A stretch of 64,000 nucleotides of DNA from Streptomyces flavotricini (GCF_020639365.1 NZ_JAINUL010000001.1:4967575-5031574), one strand, 5' to 3'. Positions 42,279-51,035 are shown, numbered from the stretch's first letter. Translations and numbers: made by a program. The notes: generated by a model from the letters alone, not told the origin.

Positions 42279-43085
42279 TCAGGCGGGTTGCTCCGCGGCG
42301 GTGGCGGCGATCACCGCGAAGGTGCCGCCCTGGGGATCGGCGAGGACGGCCATCCGGCCCGCCGCCATGTCGAACGCCGGAGCCTTGACGGTGCCGCCGG
42401 CCCGCACCGCGGCCGCCTGGACGCTGTCGACGTCGTCGACGGCGAAGTACGGGAGCCAGTGCGGCGGAACCCCGGTCGGCATCGCGGCGAGGTCCATCAT
42501 CCCGCCGATGGCCCGGCCCCCGACCGTGAACTCCGTGTACTCCTCGGCGCCGGGCATCTGCGACTTCGCCGTGCCCATCGGCAGTACGGCGGAGTAGAAC
42601 GCGGCGGCGGCGCCGGTGTCGCCGGTGCTCAGCTCGTTCCAGATCAGCGCGCCGTGCTCGTTGACGATGCCCGCCCCGGCGAAGGTGCCGTACTGCCAGA
42701 GGCCGACGACCGCGCCGGTCGGGTCGGAGATGACGGCCATCCGCCCGAGGTCCATGACGTCCATCGGGCCCATCATCACCGTGCCGCCCGCGTCGGTGAC
42801 CGACTTGAGGGTGGAGTCGATGGAGTCGGTGGCCAGGTACGTGGTCCACACGGTCGGCGGCATCGGGTCCGGGACCGTCCCGTCCGGGTTGGAGGCGCGC
42901 ATGATCCCGGCCACCGGCTTGCCCTTGAGGGTGCAGACGGAGTAGCCGCCGGTCTCCGCCGGGCCGATCTCCCCCTGCCAGCCGAAGAGGTCGCGGTAGA
43001 AGTCGAGGGCGGCCTGCTGGTCGGGGACCATCAGGTCGATCCAGCAGGGGGTGCCGGCCTGGTAGGGGCCGTTCATGTCGGGCAC
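42279..43085 (-). CDS. VOC-family protein with two glyoxalase-like domains
   Basis: The 268-residue protein consists of two VOC modules (about residues 8-125 and 135-260), each starting with the typical strand: GTPCWIDLMVPDQQAALDFYRDLFGW and GALIWNELSTGDTGAAAAFYSAVL. It has SDPTGAVVGLWQ and ADPQGGTFAVI at the module ends. This tandem layout occurs in actinobacterial hydroxylases and resistance-type VOC proteins; a substrate cannot be assigned. GGAGG 5 bases before GTG 43085 supports the start. A paralogue is encoded at 49341. Confidence 0.85.
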   Translation of the reverse strand: MPDMNGPYQAGTPCWIDLMVPDQQAALDFYRDLFGWQGEIGPAETGGYSVCTLKGKPVAGIMRASNPDGTVPDPMPPTVWTTYLATDSIDSTLKSVTDAGGTVMMGPMDVMDLGRMAVISDPTGAVVGLWQYGTFAGAGIVNEHGALIWNELSTGDTGAAAAFYSAVLPMGTAKSQMPGAEEYTEFTVGGRAIGGMMDLAAMPTGVPPHWLPYFAVDDVDSVQAAAVRAGGTVKAPAFDMAAGRMAVLADPQGGTFAVIAATAAEQPA

Positions 43086-43173
43086 GGATGCCTCCGGGGC
43101 TGCCGATGGGGGTTGGACGGCCCCTGCCTACCCCGCCCCCACCGGCCGAATCGGGCCATACGGCTGAACGTGC

Positions 43174-44109
43174 TCAGAGGATGGCCACCGGGGCGACCGG
43201 GGTGCCGACGCCGCCGACGAAGGGCTCCGGCATGGCGGAGAGCAGGAAGCGGTACCGGTTCTCTTCTGCACAGGCTGTGGACAACTTTTCGAGATTCCAG
43301 TTCTGGCCCTGGTGCATGCCCATCTCCACCAGGTCCAGCGCGTGCACCGGCAGCCACAGGTTCTCGATCTCCGGGGGGAAGATCTCGAACGTCAGCGTGT
43401 CGTTCGCCACCGCCGCCACGTCCCGCGCGTGGAACCACTCCGGCGTACGGACGGACAGTCCGGGCGACGGGAAGCCGTAGCCGTGCTTGTCGCCCGCCAG
43501 GTAGACCTGGATCTGGCCGGTGCGGACCAGGACGACGTCTCCGGGCCGGACCGTGACCCCGCCGAACTCCTCCGCCTCCGCCAGGTCCTCCGGGGTCACC
43601 GCGTGGCCTCCCGGCAGCCGGTCCAGGCCCTTCGCGCGGGCCACGTCCAGCAGGACGCCCCGCGAGACGATGGGGGCGGCCTTGTCGATGCCGCTGAACT
43701 CGGCGCGTGCGTGCGCGGTGATCGTGGACGCGGGGCGGCCGTTGTAGATGCGGCCCGAGTGCGAGACGTGCGTCAGCGCGTCCCAGTGGGTTGCCGACTG
43801 GAGGCCCATCGTCACGGCGTCGTCGCTGCACGCCACCGTGCCCGGTCCGAAGAGCTCCTGGTTGATCTGCACCATCGTGTGCAGCGGGTTGACCCGCCCG
43901 GGGATCAGCCCCGCCTGCACCCCGTCCTCCTTCAGGGGCAGTGCCAGGGGAATCCGCACGCCGGTACGGACCTCGGCGGCGGCCGCCCGCACCACCTCCG
44001 CGGTGATCAGGTTCAGGGTCCCGATCTCGTCGTCGGCGCCCCAGCGACCCCAGTTGTTGACGCGCTTGGCGATGTCGTGGAACTCGGCGGGCAGGGTCAT
44101 GGCTTCCAT
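43174..44109 (-). CDS. Cyclase-family (kynurenine formamidase-like) metal hydrolase
   Basis: The 311-residue protein has the cyclase-family signature SATHWDALTHVSHSGRIYNG (about residues 105-125, His/Asp metal ligands in THWDALTH) and late TPEWFHARDVAAVANDTLTFEIFP. Members hydrolyse amides or cyclise/dehydrate small acids using Zn or Mn. In catabolic islands they often act on ring-cleavage products. AGGAG lies 3 bases before ATG 44109; ATG 44100 is an alternative. It is divergent from the SDR operon, with a perfect 25-bp hairpin in between. Confidence 0.8.
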   Translation of the reverse strand: MEAMTLPAEFHDIAKRVNNWGRWGADDEIGTLNLITAEVVRAAAAEVRTGVRIPLALPLKEDGVQAGLIPGRVNPLHTMVQINQELFGPGTVACSDDAVTMGLQSATHWDALTHVSHSGRIYNGRPASTITAHARAEFSGIDKAAPIVSRGVLLDVARAKGLDRLPGGHAVTPEDLAEAEEFGGVTVRPGDVVLVRTGQIQVYLAGDKHGYGFPSPGLSVRTPEWFHARDVAAVANDTLTFEIFPPEIENLWLPVHALDLVEMGMHQGQNWNLEKLSTACAEENRYRFLLSAMPEPFVGGVGTPVAPVAIL

Positions 44110-44144
44110 CAGCTCCTGGGGTGCACTGGGGCAACTGAGGCCGG

Positions 44145-44202
44145 CTGGGGGGTGTCTTGTCGATCGGGCCGGATCGGGCCCGATCGACAAGACACCCCCC
44201 AG
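44145..44202. repeat. Perfect 25-bp inverted repeat with 8-base loop (repeat family A)
   Basis: Arms 44145-44169 and 44178-44202 are exact complements without a single mismatch. Unlike other strong hairpins here it lies between divergent genes, where a terminator is not expected. Its arm sequence GGGGTGTCTTGTCGATC also occurs, degenerated, at 25118. Confidence 0.9.
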
Positions 44203-44235
44203 GGCTTGTGCCCGGACATCTGACTGGTCATAGAA

Positions 44236-44252
44236 TCTAACGGACCGTCAGA
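44236..44252. promoter_or_regulatory. TGACG-type operator, site C
   Basis: TCTAACGGACCGTCAGA overlaps the end of a TAGAAT -10 box (44231-44236) of the SDR operon; a TTGTGC box 19 bases upstream may be its -35. Confidence 0.6.
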
Positions 44253-44273
44253 AAATGCGGGAAGGGGTCGGGC

Positions 44274-45194
44274 GTGGGGAACTTCTTGGCCGGCAAGGTC
44301 GTGGCCGTCACCGGCGCGGGCCGGGGCATCGGGCGGGCCGTGGCACTCGCGGCGGCAGCCGAGGGCGCCAGGGTCGTCGTCAACGACTACGGCGTCGGCA
44401 TCGAGGGCGGGGAGCCGACGAGCGAGATAGCCGACGGCGTGGTGAAGGAGATCCAGGCCGCGGGAGGCGAGGCCGTCGCCGTCGCCGACGACATCTCGAC
44501 CATGGCGGGCGGCCAGCGCATCGTCGACACCGCCCTCGCGCAGTTCGGCCGGATCGACGGCGTCGTGTGCGTCGCCGGCATCCTGCGCGAGCGGATGCTG
44601 TTCAACATGTCCGAGGAGGAGTGGGACCCGGTCGTCGCCACCCACCTCAAGGGCACCTTCACCGTCTTCCGCGCCGCCTCCGCCGTCATGCGCCGCCAGG
44701 GCTCCGGCACCCTCATCGGCTTCACCAGCGGCAACCACCAGGGCTCCGTCGCCCAGGCCAACTACAGCGCCGCCAAGGGCGGGATCATCTCCCTCGTCCG
44801 CTCCGCCGCGCTCGGGCTGGCCAAGTACGGGGTCACCGCCAACGCCGTCGCACCCGTCGCCCGTACCCGGATGTCGGCGGGCGTCCCCATGGAGCTCAAG
44901 GAGATCGGCGAGCCCGAGGACGTCGCGGCCCTCGTCACCTACCTGCTCTCCGACAAGGCCGTCGCCGTCGGCGGCGAGAAGATCACCGGGCAGGTCTACA
45001 CGATCGCCGGCCCGAAGATCGCCGTCTGGGCGCAGCCGCGCGAGCTGCGCGCCGGCTACGCCGAGGGCTCCTGGACCCCCGAGAAGATCGCCGACTTCCT
45101 GCCCGGCACCGTGGGCACCGACCCCATGCCGATGCTCGCGCAGCTGGAGGCCATGGCCAAGGCGGCGGCCGCCAAGGACCGCCCCAACGCGTAG
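44274..45194 (+). CDS. SDR-family 3-hydroxyacyl-CoA dehydrogenase-like oxidoreductase
   Basis: The 306-residue protein has the Rossmann motif TGAGRGIGRA, the VVCVAGIL stretch, and the catalytic YSAAK (about residue 165) with the Ser in FTSGNHQGS. Length and extended C terminus resemble the dehydrogenase part of peroxisomal multifunctional enzyme type 2. It probably oxidises a 3-hydroxyacyl-CoA with NAD. GAAGGGG precedes GTG 44274. It heads an operon with an acyl-CoA dehydrogenase and an alcohol dehydrogenase. Confidence 0.88.
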   Translation: MGNFLAGKVVAVTGAGRGIGRAVALAAAAEGARVVVNDYGVGIEGGEPTSEIADGVVKEIQAAGGEAVAVADDISTMAGGQRIVDTALAQFGRIDGVVCVAGILRERMLFNMSEEEWDPVVATHLKGTFTVFRAASAVMRRQGSGTLIGFTSGNHQGSVAQANYSAAKGGIISLVRSAALGLAKYGVTANAVAPVARTRMSAGVPMELKEIGEPEDVAALVTYLLSDKAVAVGGEKITGQVYTIAGPKIAVWAQPRELRAGYAEGSWTPEKIADFLPGTVGTDPMPMLAQLEAMAKAAAAKDRPNA

Positions 45195-45209
45195 GGGAGC
45201 CCGGACGAC

Positions 45210-46418
45210 ATGGACTTCAGCTTCGGGGCCGAGGACGAGGAGCTGCGCTCCCGCGCCCGCTCCTGGCTCACCGGGCACCTGGTGGGTCCGTACGCGGACG
45301 CCCTCGGCCTCGGCGGGCCCGGCAGCGAGCACGAAGGGGTCGAGACCCGGCGCGCGTGGGAGCGCGAGCTGGGCCGGGGCGGCTGGATCGGCCAGGGCTG
45401 GGAGCTGCCGTCCGGGACGTACGGGCAGCAGCGGCTCTCCCTCACCGGCCAGGTCGTCTGGGCCGAGGAGTACGCGGCGCTGCGCGCTCCCGGGCGGGTC
45501 GGCCACATCGGGGAGAACCTCCTCGCGCCCACCCTGATCGCGTACGGGTCCCAGGAGCAGCGGGACCGCTTCCTGCCCGGCATCGCGCGCGGCGAGGAAC
45601 TGTGGTGCCAGGGCTACAGCGAGCCGGGCGCCGGCTCCGACCTCGCGGGGATCCGTACCGCCGCGGTACGGGACGCGGCGGACGGGCGGTTCCGGGTCAC
45701 CGGGCAGAAGATCTGGACCTCGCTGGCCCAGGACGCCGACTGGTGCTTCGTCCTGGCCCGGACCGAACCGGGCTCGCGGCGCCACCACGGCCTGTCCTTC
45801 CTGCTCGTGCGGATGGATCAGCCGGGCAGGGTCGAAGTCCGGCCGATCCGCCAGATGTCGGGGACGAGCGAGTTCAACGAGGTCTTCTTCGACGGGGCGG
45901 TGGCGGTGGAGGCCGTCGGCGCGGAGGGCGACGGCTGGACCGTGGCCATGGGACTGCTCGCCCTGGAGCGCGGCGTCTCGACGCTCGTCCAGCAGATCGG
46001 CTTCGCGGCGGAGCTGGAGCGGGTGGTGGGGGCGTACGTGGCCGCGGCACCGGAGGGGGCGGGGGACCCCGTACTGCGCGAACGCCTCGTACGGCAGTGG
46101 GCCGAGCTGCGCACGATGCGGTGGAACGCCCTGCGGACGCTGGGAACGTCCGGAGACCCGGGTGCGCCGAGCGTGGCCAAGCTGCTGTGGGGCGGCTGGC
46201 ACCGGCGGCTCGGAGAGCTGGCGGTGGCGGTCCGCGGAGCCGGGGCCTGCGCCGGGCCGGCCGACTGGGCGCCCGGGACCCCGTACGAACTCGGACTCGA
46301 CGAGGAGCAGCGCCTGTTCCTGTTCACCCGCGCCGACACGATCTACGGCGGCTCGGACGAGATCCAGCGGAACATCATCGCCGAGCGCGTGCTCGGCCTG
46401 CCTAAGGAGCCCAGGTGA
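45210..46418 (+). CDS. Acyl-CoA dehydrogenase
   Basis: The 402-residue protein has LWCQGYSEPGAGSDLAGI (about residues 130-147), GQKIWTSLAQDADW, RQMSGTSEFNEVFFDGA and the C-terminal YGGSDEIQRNIIAERVLGLPKE. It is closest in pattern to the dehydrogenase at 36612, so the two islands handle similar bulky acyl-CoAs. It starts 15 bases after the SDR gene and overlaps the next gene by 4 bases. Confidence 0.9.
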   Translation: MDFSFGAEDEELRSRARSWLTGHLVGPYADALGLGGPGSEHEGVETRRAWERELGRGGWIGQGWELPSGTYGQQRLSLTGQVVWAEEYAALRAPGRVGHIGENLLAPTLIAYGSQEQRDRFLPGIARGEELWCQGYSEPGAGSDLAGIRTAAVRDAADGRFRVTGQKIWTSLAQDADWCFVLARTEPGSRRHHGLSFLLVRMDQPGRVEVRPIRQMSGTSEFNEVFFDGAVAVEAVGAEGDGWTVAMGLLALERGVSTLVQQIGFAAELERVVGAYVAAAPEGAGDPVLRERLVRQWAELRTMRWNALRTLGTSGDPGAPSVAKLLWGGWHRRLGELAVAVRGAGACAGPADWAPGTPYELGLDEEQRLFLFTRADTIYGGSDEIQRNIIAERVLGLPKEPR

Positions 46419-47482
46419 GAGGCGTCGTGTTCGACGGCAAGCAGGTCCAGGTGGTGGAGGATCTGGAGATCCGCGACCCGGGGCCGGGGGAGGTGCTGGT
46501 CGCGATCGCGGCGGCCGGGCTGTGCCACAGCGACCTGTCGGTGATCGACGGGACGATACCGTTCCCGCCGCCGGTGGTCCTCGGCCACGAGGGCGCCGGG
46601 GTGGTGGAGGCGGTCGGGTCGGGTGTGACGCACGTGGCGCCCGGCGATCACGTGTCCCTGTCGACCCTCGCGAACTGCGGGGCCTGCGCCGACTGCGACC
46701 GGGGCCGGCCGACCATGTGCCGCAAGGCGATCGGGATGCCGGGGCAGCCGTTCTCGCGGGGTGGGAAGCCGCTCTTCCAGTTCGCGTCCAACTCCGCCTT
46801 CGCGGAGCGGACGATCGTCAAGGCCGTCCAGGCGGTGAAGATCCCGGACGACATCCCGCTCACCTCGGCCGCGCTCATCGGCTGCGGTGTCCTGACCGGG
46901 GTGGGGGCCGTGCTGAACCGGGCCCGGGTGGACCACGGGGAGTCGGTGGTCGTCATCGGCACGGGCGGCATCGGGCTCAACGTGATCCAGGGCGCGCGGA
47001 TCGCGGGCGCGGGCACGATCGTGGCCGTGGACGCCAACCCGGCGAAGGAGCCGGTGGCCCGGCGGTTCGGGGCCACGCACTTCATCGACGCGTCGGCCGT
47101 CCCCGACTCCTCGGCGGCGGTGCGCGAGATCCTCCCGACGGGCGCGGACCACGCCTTCGAGTGCGTGGGCAGCGTCAAGCTGATCCGCCAGGCCGTCGAC
47201 CTGCTGGACCGGCACGGGCAGGCGATCCTGCTCGGGGTCCCCGGCTTCAAGGAGGAGGCGTCGTTCATGGTCTCGTCCATGTACCTGGACAAGACCATCA
47301 TGGGCTGCCGGTACGGCTCCTCCCGCCCGCAGCGGGACATCGCCCTCTACGCGGAGCTCTACCGGCAGGGCGGGCTGCTGCTCGACGAGCTGGTCACCGA
47401 GACCTACCCGATCGAGGACTTCGCGAAGGCCGTGGACGACGCGCGGCACGGGAGGGTGGCGCGGGGGGTGCTCACGTTCTGA
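46415..47482 (+). CDS. Zinc-dependent alcohol dehydrogenase (MDR superfamily)
   Basis: The 355-residue protein has the catalytic zinc ligands in AAGLCHSDLSV (Cys about 38) and GHEGAGVVEAVG (His-Glu about 60), four structural-zinc cysteines in CGACADCDRGRPTMC (about 90-104), and the nucleotide-binding VVIGTGGIGLNVIQGA (about 178-193). It interconverts an alcohol and an aldehyde or ketone with NAD(P). GTG 46415 overlaps the upstream stop. In context it may oxidise an alcohol intermediate of the same acyl-CoA pathway. Confidence 0.92.
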   Translation: MRGVVFDGKQVQVVEDLEIRDPGPGEVLVAIAAAGLCHSDLSVIDGTIPFPPPVVLGHEGAGVVEAVGSGVTHVAPGDHVSLSTLANCGACADCDRGRPTMCRKAIGMPGQPFSRGGKPLFQFASNSAFAERTIVKAVQAVKIPDDIPLTSAALIGCGVLTGVGAVLNRARVDHGESVVVIGTGGIGLNVIQGARIAGAGTIVAVDANPAKEPVARRFGATHFIDASAVPDSSAAVREILPTGADHAFECVGSVKLIRQAVDLLDRHGQAILLGVPGFKEEASFMVSSMYLDKTIMGCRYGSSRPQRDIALYAELYRQGGLLLDELVTETYPIEDFAKAVDDARHGRVARGVLTF

Positions 47483-47492
47483 CGCGGGCGGC

Positions 47493-47530
47493 GCGATGTC
47501 CCCGTCTCCGGCCGGAGACGGGGACATCGC
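47493..47530. terminator. Perfect 18-bp bidirectional terminator hairpin
   Basis: Arms 47493-47510 and 47513-47530 are exact complements with a minimal loop, flanked by partly complementary GCGGGCGG and CCGCCCGC. It divides the convergent alcohol dehydrogenase and flavin reductase genes. Confidence 0.9.
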
Positions 47531-47543
47531 CCCGCCCGCGGGG

Positions 47544-48170
47544 CTATTCGGCGGCGAGGCGGCCGAAGCGGCCCTTGTGGAAGAGGAGCGGGCCGTCCTC
47601 CCCGGCGGCGCCCATGGCCTCGACCCGGCCGACCACGATCAGGTGGTCCCCGCCGGTGTGCACGGCGTGGATGCGGCAGTCGATCCAGGCGGGCACGGCC
47701 TCCAGCTGCGGTGACCCGGTCACGGGGGCCGGGGTGTGCGCGACCCCGGCGAACTTGTCGGCGCCGCTGACCGCGAAGGCCCGGCACAGCTCGCCCTGCC
47801 CGGCGCCCAGGATGTTGACGCAGAACGCCCCGGCGCGGGCGATCCGGGGCCAGGTGGTCGACGTACGGGCCACCATGAAGGTGACCAGCGGCGGGTCGAG
47901 GGACAGCGAGGCGAAGGACTGGCAGGCGAACCCGGCCGGGCCGTCCTCCCCCTCCCCGGCCGGGGAGGTGATGACCGTGACCCCGCTGGCGAAGTTCCCG
48001 AGTACGGCCCGGAACTCGGCGGGGCTGACGGGGGCGCGCTCGTCCTCGCCGACGGCCCGCAGATCGGGGCGCGGCAGCGCGTCGACGCGGCCGGCGTCCG
48101 GGTCCTGCTCCGACGGGGCGGAGGTGGGGGAGCCGACTGACCTGAGGTATCGGACGACGGTGGCCGCCAT
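47544..48170 (-). CDS. Flavin reductase family protein (HpaC/HsaB-like)
   Basis: From ATG 48170 the protein has 208 residues with the FMN-binding flavin reductase fold: FRAVLGNFASGVTVITS (about residues 55-70), GFACQSFASLSLDPPLVTFMVAR (about 80-102), FCVNILGAGQGELCRAFA, and GGDHLIVVGRVEA near the end. Such enzymes feed reduced flavin to two-component monooxygenases, for example in steroid or aromatic degradation. An upstream ATG at 48185 is possible, but GGGA about 9 bases before 48170 fits better. The operator-like site D lies at 48202-48218. No oxygenase partner gene was found. Confidence 0.85.
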   Translation of the reverse strand: MAATVVRYLRSVGSPTSAPSEQDPDAGRVDALPRPDLRAVGEDERAPVSPAEFRAVLGNFASGVTVITSPAGEGEDGPAGFACQSFASLSLDPPLVTFMVARTSTTWPRIARAGAFCVNILGAGQGELCRAFAVSGADKFAGVAHTPAPVTGSPQLEAVPAWIDCRIHAVHTGGDHLIVVGRVEAMGAAGEDGPLLFHKGRFGRLAAE

Positions 48171-48201
48171 CCCTGCGTGTCCCATCACGTCGACGATTGA
48201 A

Positions 48202-48218
48202 GCTGGCGGTCCGTCAGA
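48202..48218. promoter_or_regulatory. TGACG-type operator, site D
   Basis: Read leftward the site is TCTGACGGACCGCCAGC, matching the other sites except for one arm position (CGCCA for CGTCA). It is 32 bases before the flavin reductase start. Confidence 0.5.
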
Positions 48219-48274
48219 TGGGAAGGGGTGCGGACGGGTGACTCGGAAAGGGGGAGGGTGTATCGTCGCCATCG

Positions 48275-48290
48275 ATTGAACATGTTCAAT
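48275..48290. promoter_or_regulatory. Perfect 16-base palindrome ATTGAACATGTTCAAT
   Basis: The palindrome is AT-rich in a very GC-rich genome and lies 18 bases before the start of the membrane-protein gene, over its probable promoter. It has the form of a repressor operator; the protein is unknown. Confidence 0.65.
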
Positions 48291-48308
48291 TATTGTGGGG
48301 GTGGGGGC

Positions 48309-49205
48309 ATGGAGGTACCGGAGATGCACACGGGACCGGCCGCGCGGGCAGGGGGCCGGTCACGTCTGTCGACCGGGTCGGAGCTGGCCTTCATCGGGCA
48401 GTGCGTCGTGGCGGGAGCGGCCTTCCTCGCCACCTCCGGCATGCGCGACGACCACGGCCTCGGCATCGACCCCGCCGTCTTCGCCGCGATACCGCTGATG
48501 CTCCTCGTGGTGGTCCTGGCCGCGTACCTGCACCGGGTGCTGTTCACCCTGCCGGTGATGGCGCTGACGCGAGCGCTGGGGAACCCGTGGTGGGCGCCGC
48601 TCTGGGCCGCCGTCGTCGCCGCCGCGTACGCCGGGTGGGCCGCATCCGCCTGGGACCTGCCGTACGGCTGGACGGCGCTGTGGATCGCGGGCCCCGGGGT
48701 GCTCCCGGTCGTCGCGGCCTCGTACGCGCGCCACCGGTCACCGGGCTGGAGCGCCATGGCGGCCCGGATCGGCGCCGCCACCGGGATCGCCCTGCTCCTC
48801 TGCGCGTTCGGCGCCTTCCTCCAGGAGCGGACCGGTTTCGGCGCGTACGAGCCGCCCCGGCTGGAGCGGAGCCGGTACGCCGGGGAATGGACCGGCGGCG
48901 GGGGTGCGTACCGGCTGCGGCTGGACGAGAACGGCGAGGCGGTCGCCGGGAACCTGGCGCAGGTCGCGCCGACCGGGCTGTGGGACACGTGCTCGGGGAG
49001 CGGGACGTGGACGTTCGAGCAGCGGCGCGGGTCCGGCGGCCTCTTCGACCGGACGCGGGACCGGGTCACCCTCACGATCGACGGCTGTGGCCCCATGCGC
49101 CACTGGCAGGTGGCCGGCACGGCCGAACGGCCCGAGCTGTTCTGCGTGCTGGGGGATCCGCAGGACCTCCACCCCCGGTCCGCCGTCACCATGCACCGCG
49201 TGTAG
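48309..49205 (+). CDS. Uncharacterised membrane protein with a C-terminal extracytoplasmic domain
   Basis: The 298-residue protein has five hydrophobic segments (from about residue 22 to 180) and a soluble C-terminal domain (about 195-298) with three Cys (DTCSGSGTW, DGCGPMRHW, LFCVLGDP), beta-rich in pattern (YAGEWTGGGGAYRLRLDENGEAVAGNL). I do not recognise the family. ATG 48309 follows a G-rich ribosome binding site. The palindrome at 48275 suggests that it is tightly regulated and responds to a specific signal. Confidence 0.6.
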   Translation: MEVPEMHTGPAARAGGRSRLSTGSELAFIGQCVVAGAAFLATSGMRDDHGLGIDPAVFAAIPLMLLVVVLAAYLHRVLFTLPVMALTRALGNPWWAPLWAAVVAAAYAGWAASAWDLPYGWTALWIAGPGVLPVVAASYARHRSPGWSAMAARIGAATGIALLLCAFGAFLQERTGFGAYEPPRLERSRYAGEWTGGGGAYRLRLDENGEAVAGNLAQVAPTGLWDTCSGSGTWTFEQRRGSGGLFDRTRDRVTLTIDGCGPMRHWQVAGTAERPELFCVLGDPQDLHPRSAVTMHRV

Positions 49206-49340
49206 CGCGGGCGGGAGGGGCCGCGCGGTCGCCCGTACGGGTGAATCCACTGGCCCGCCGTGACCCCTGCGGCGGACAGCCCCGCGGGAGGTCGGCATCG
49301 TGGCCCCCGGCCCGATCCACCCGTCCCCCAGGAGGACCCC

Positions 49341-50132
49341 ATGCTCGGCACCGACTTCCGTCTCGGATCGCCCGTCTGGCTCGACCTCGGCAGCCCCGAC
49401 ACCACCAGTGCCGTGGGGTTCTACGGCTCCGTCTTCGGCTGGACCTTCACCGACCTGGGGCCGGACGCCGGCGGGTACGGGTTCTTCCAGGTGGACGGGA
49501 AGACCGTCGCCGCGCTCGGGCCGCTCACCGAGGAGGGCGCCGGCTCCGCCTGGATGATCCACTTCCGCGCGGACGACATCCAGGCCACCGTCTCGGCCGT
49601 GCGGTCCGGCGGCGGGAAGATCCGGATGGAGCCCATGGACGTCATGGGCGAGGGCTGGCTCGCACAGGCCACCGACCCGCAGGGCGCCGAGTTCGCGATC
49701 TGGCAGCCCGGGAAGACCGCCGGGCTGGGACGGGTCTCCGAGGAGAACACCCTGGTGTGGGCGGAGCTGCACGCACCCGACCCGGCCGCGGCCATCACCT
49801 TCTACAACGGGGTCTTCGGCTGGCGCAGCCAGGACATGGAGACGCCCGGGATGACCTACCGCGTCCTGAGCCTCAAGGACGGCGACCAGCAGCAGACCTC
49901 CTTCGGCGGGATCGCGCCGATGGGCGACGGGGCCGGGGGCGGAGTCGAGAAGCCGCGCTGGGTGCCGTACTTCAACGTCGCGGACGTCGACGCCGTCGTC
50001 TCGGCGGCGAGCAGGAACGGCGGGTCGGTGCTCATGCCGGCGGCCGACGTGCCGGACGTCGGCCGGATCGCCTGGGTCGCGGACCCCTCCGGCGCCGTGT
50101 TCGCGCTGCTGAAGCCCGACCCGCAGATGTGA
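49341..50132 (+). CDS. VOC-family protein with two glyoxalase-like domains
   Basis: The 263-residue protein has two VOC modules (GSPVWLDLGSPDTTSAVGFYGSVFGW; NTLVWAELHAPDPAAAITFYNGVFGW) and ends ADPSGAVFALLKPD. It is a paralogue of the protein encoded at 42279, with the same module order. AGGAGG at 49330-49335 defines the start, although the frame is open 27 codons further upstream. The substrate is unknown; metal-ligand positions are not clearly conserved, so it may be a binding or resistance protein rather than an enzyme. Confidence 0.85.
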   Translation: MLGTDFRLGSPVWLDLGSPDTTSAVGFYGSVFGWTFTDLGPDAGGYGFFQVDGKTVAALGPLTEEGAGSAWMIHFRADDIQATVSAVRSGGGKIRMEPMDVMGEGWLAQATDPQGAEFAIWQPGKTAGLGRVSEENTLVWAELHAPDPAAAITFYNGVFGWRSQDMETPGMTYRVLSLKDGDQQQTSFGGIAPMGDGAGGGVEKPRWVPYFNVADVDAVVSAASRNGGSVLMPAADVPDVGRIAWVADPSGAVFALLKPDPQM

Positions 50133-50147
50133 CCCGCCTCGGGGTGG

Positions 50148-50954
50148 CTACCGCCCCAGGTACTTGGGCGAACGGCGCTCCACGAAGCTCGCCACGCCCT
50201 CGTTCGCGTCGGCGGTGGTCATGTTGATCTCCTGAGCGGTGGCCTCGGCGGCCAGTGCGGCCGCCCGGCCACCGTCCAGTGAGGCGTTGACCAGCTGCTT
50301 CGTCAGTGCGAGGGCGCGGGTCGGGCCCTGTGCGAGGCGCTCCGCCCACTCCCGGGCAGTGGACTCCAACTCCGCGGCCGGAACCACCCGGTTGACGAGA
50401 CCGAGCCGCTCGGCCTCGGCCGCCGGGACGGCGTCGCCGAAGAACATCAGCTCCTTGGCCTTCTGCGGGCCGACCAGGCGCGGGAGCAGGTAGGCGCCGC
50501 CTCCGTCGGGGACCAGGCCGCGGCGTACGAACACCTCGATGAAGCGGGCCGATTCGGCGGCGACGACGAGGTCGCAGGCGAGCGCGAGGTGGGCGCCGAT
50601 CCCGGCGGCCGTGCCGTTGACGGCGGCGAGGACCGGCTTCTCGCAGTCGAGCACGGCGGTGATCAGGCGCTGCGCGCCGAGCCGGATCATGCGGGCGACG
50701 TCACCGGCGACGCGCTCGCCCGGCGCGGCGGGGGCGCCGCGCAGGTCGGCGCCCGCGCAGAACCCCTTGCCGGTGGCGGTGATGACCACGGCCCGGACGG
50801 CGGGGTCGGCCGAGGCCCCGGCGAGCAGGGCGATGACGCGCTCACGCTGGTCCCAGGTGACGGCGTTCATGGCCTCCGGCCGGTTCAGGGTGATCCAGGA
50901 GACCCCGCCCTCGAAGCGGTGCAGGACTTCGTCGGCGGGGGCGTCGCTGCTCAT
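50148..50954 (-). CDS. Enoyl-CoA hydratase/isomerase
   Basis: The 268-residue crotonase has WITLNRPEAMNAVTW, the oxyanion loop GKGFCAGADLRG (about residues 63-74), and KPVLAAVNGTAAGIGAHLALACDLVVAAESARF (about 105-138) with RRGLVPDGGGAYLLPRLVG following; the catalytic Glu equivalent is not evident at VPDGGG (Asp there), a pattern typical of isomerases such as PaaG. It lies 81 bases downstream of the NDP-forming CoA ligase gene on the same strand and is probably co-transcribed. Confidence 0.88.
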   Translation of the reverse strand: MSSDAPADEVLHRFEGGVSWITLNRPEAMNAVTWDQRERVIALLAGASADPAVRAVVITATGKGFCAGADLRGAPAAPGERVAGDVARMIRLGAQRLITAVLDCEKPVLAAVNGTAAGIGAHLALACDLVVAAESARFIEVFVRRGLVPDGGGAYLLPRLVGPQKAKELMFFGDAVPAAEAERLGLVNRVVPAAELESTAREWAERLAQGPTRALALTKQLVNASLDGGRAAALAAEATAQEINMTTADANEGVASFVERRSPKYLGR

Positions 50955-51035
50955 GGGGTGGACTCCCGTTCGGGGTAGGGGTGGGAAGGCGGCCCCGCGT
51001 GACGCGGGCCCGGCCGGGTCCGGGGGCCGCGGCGC

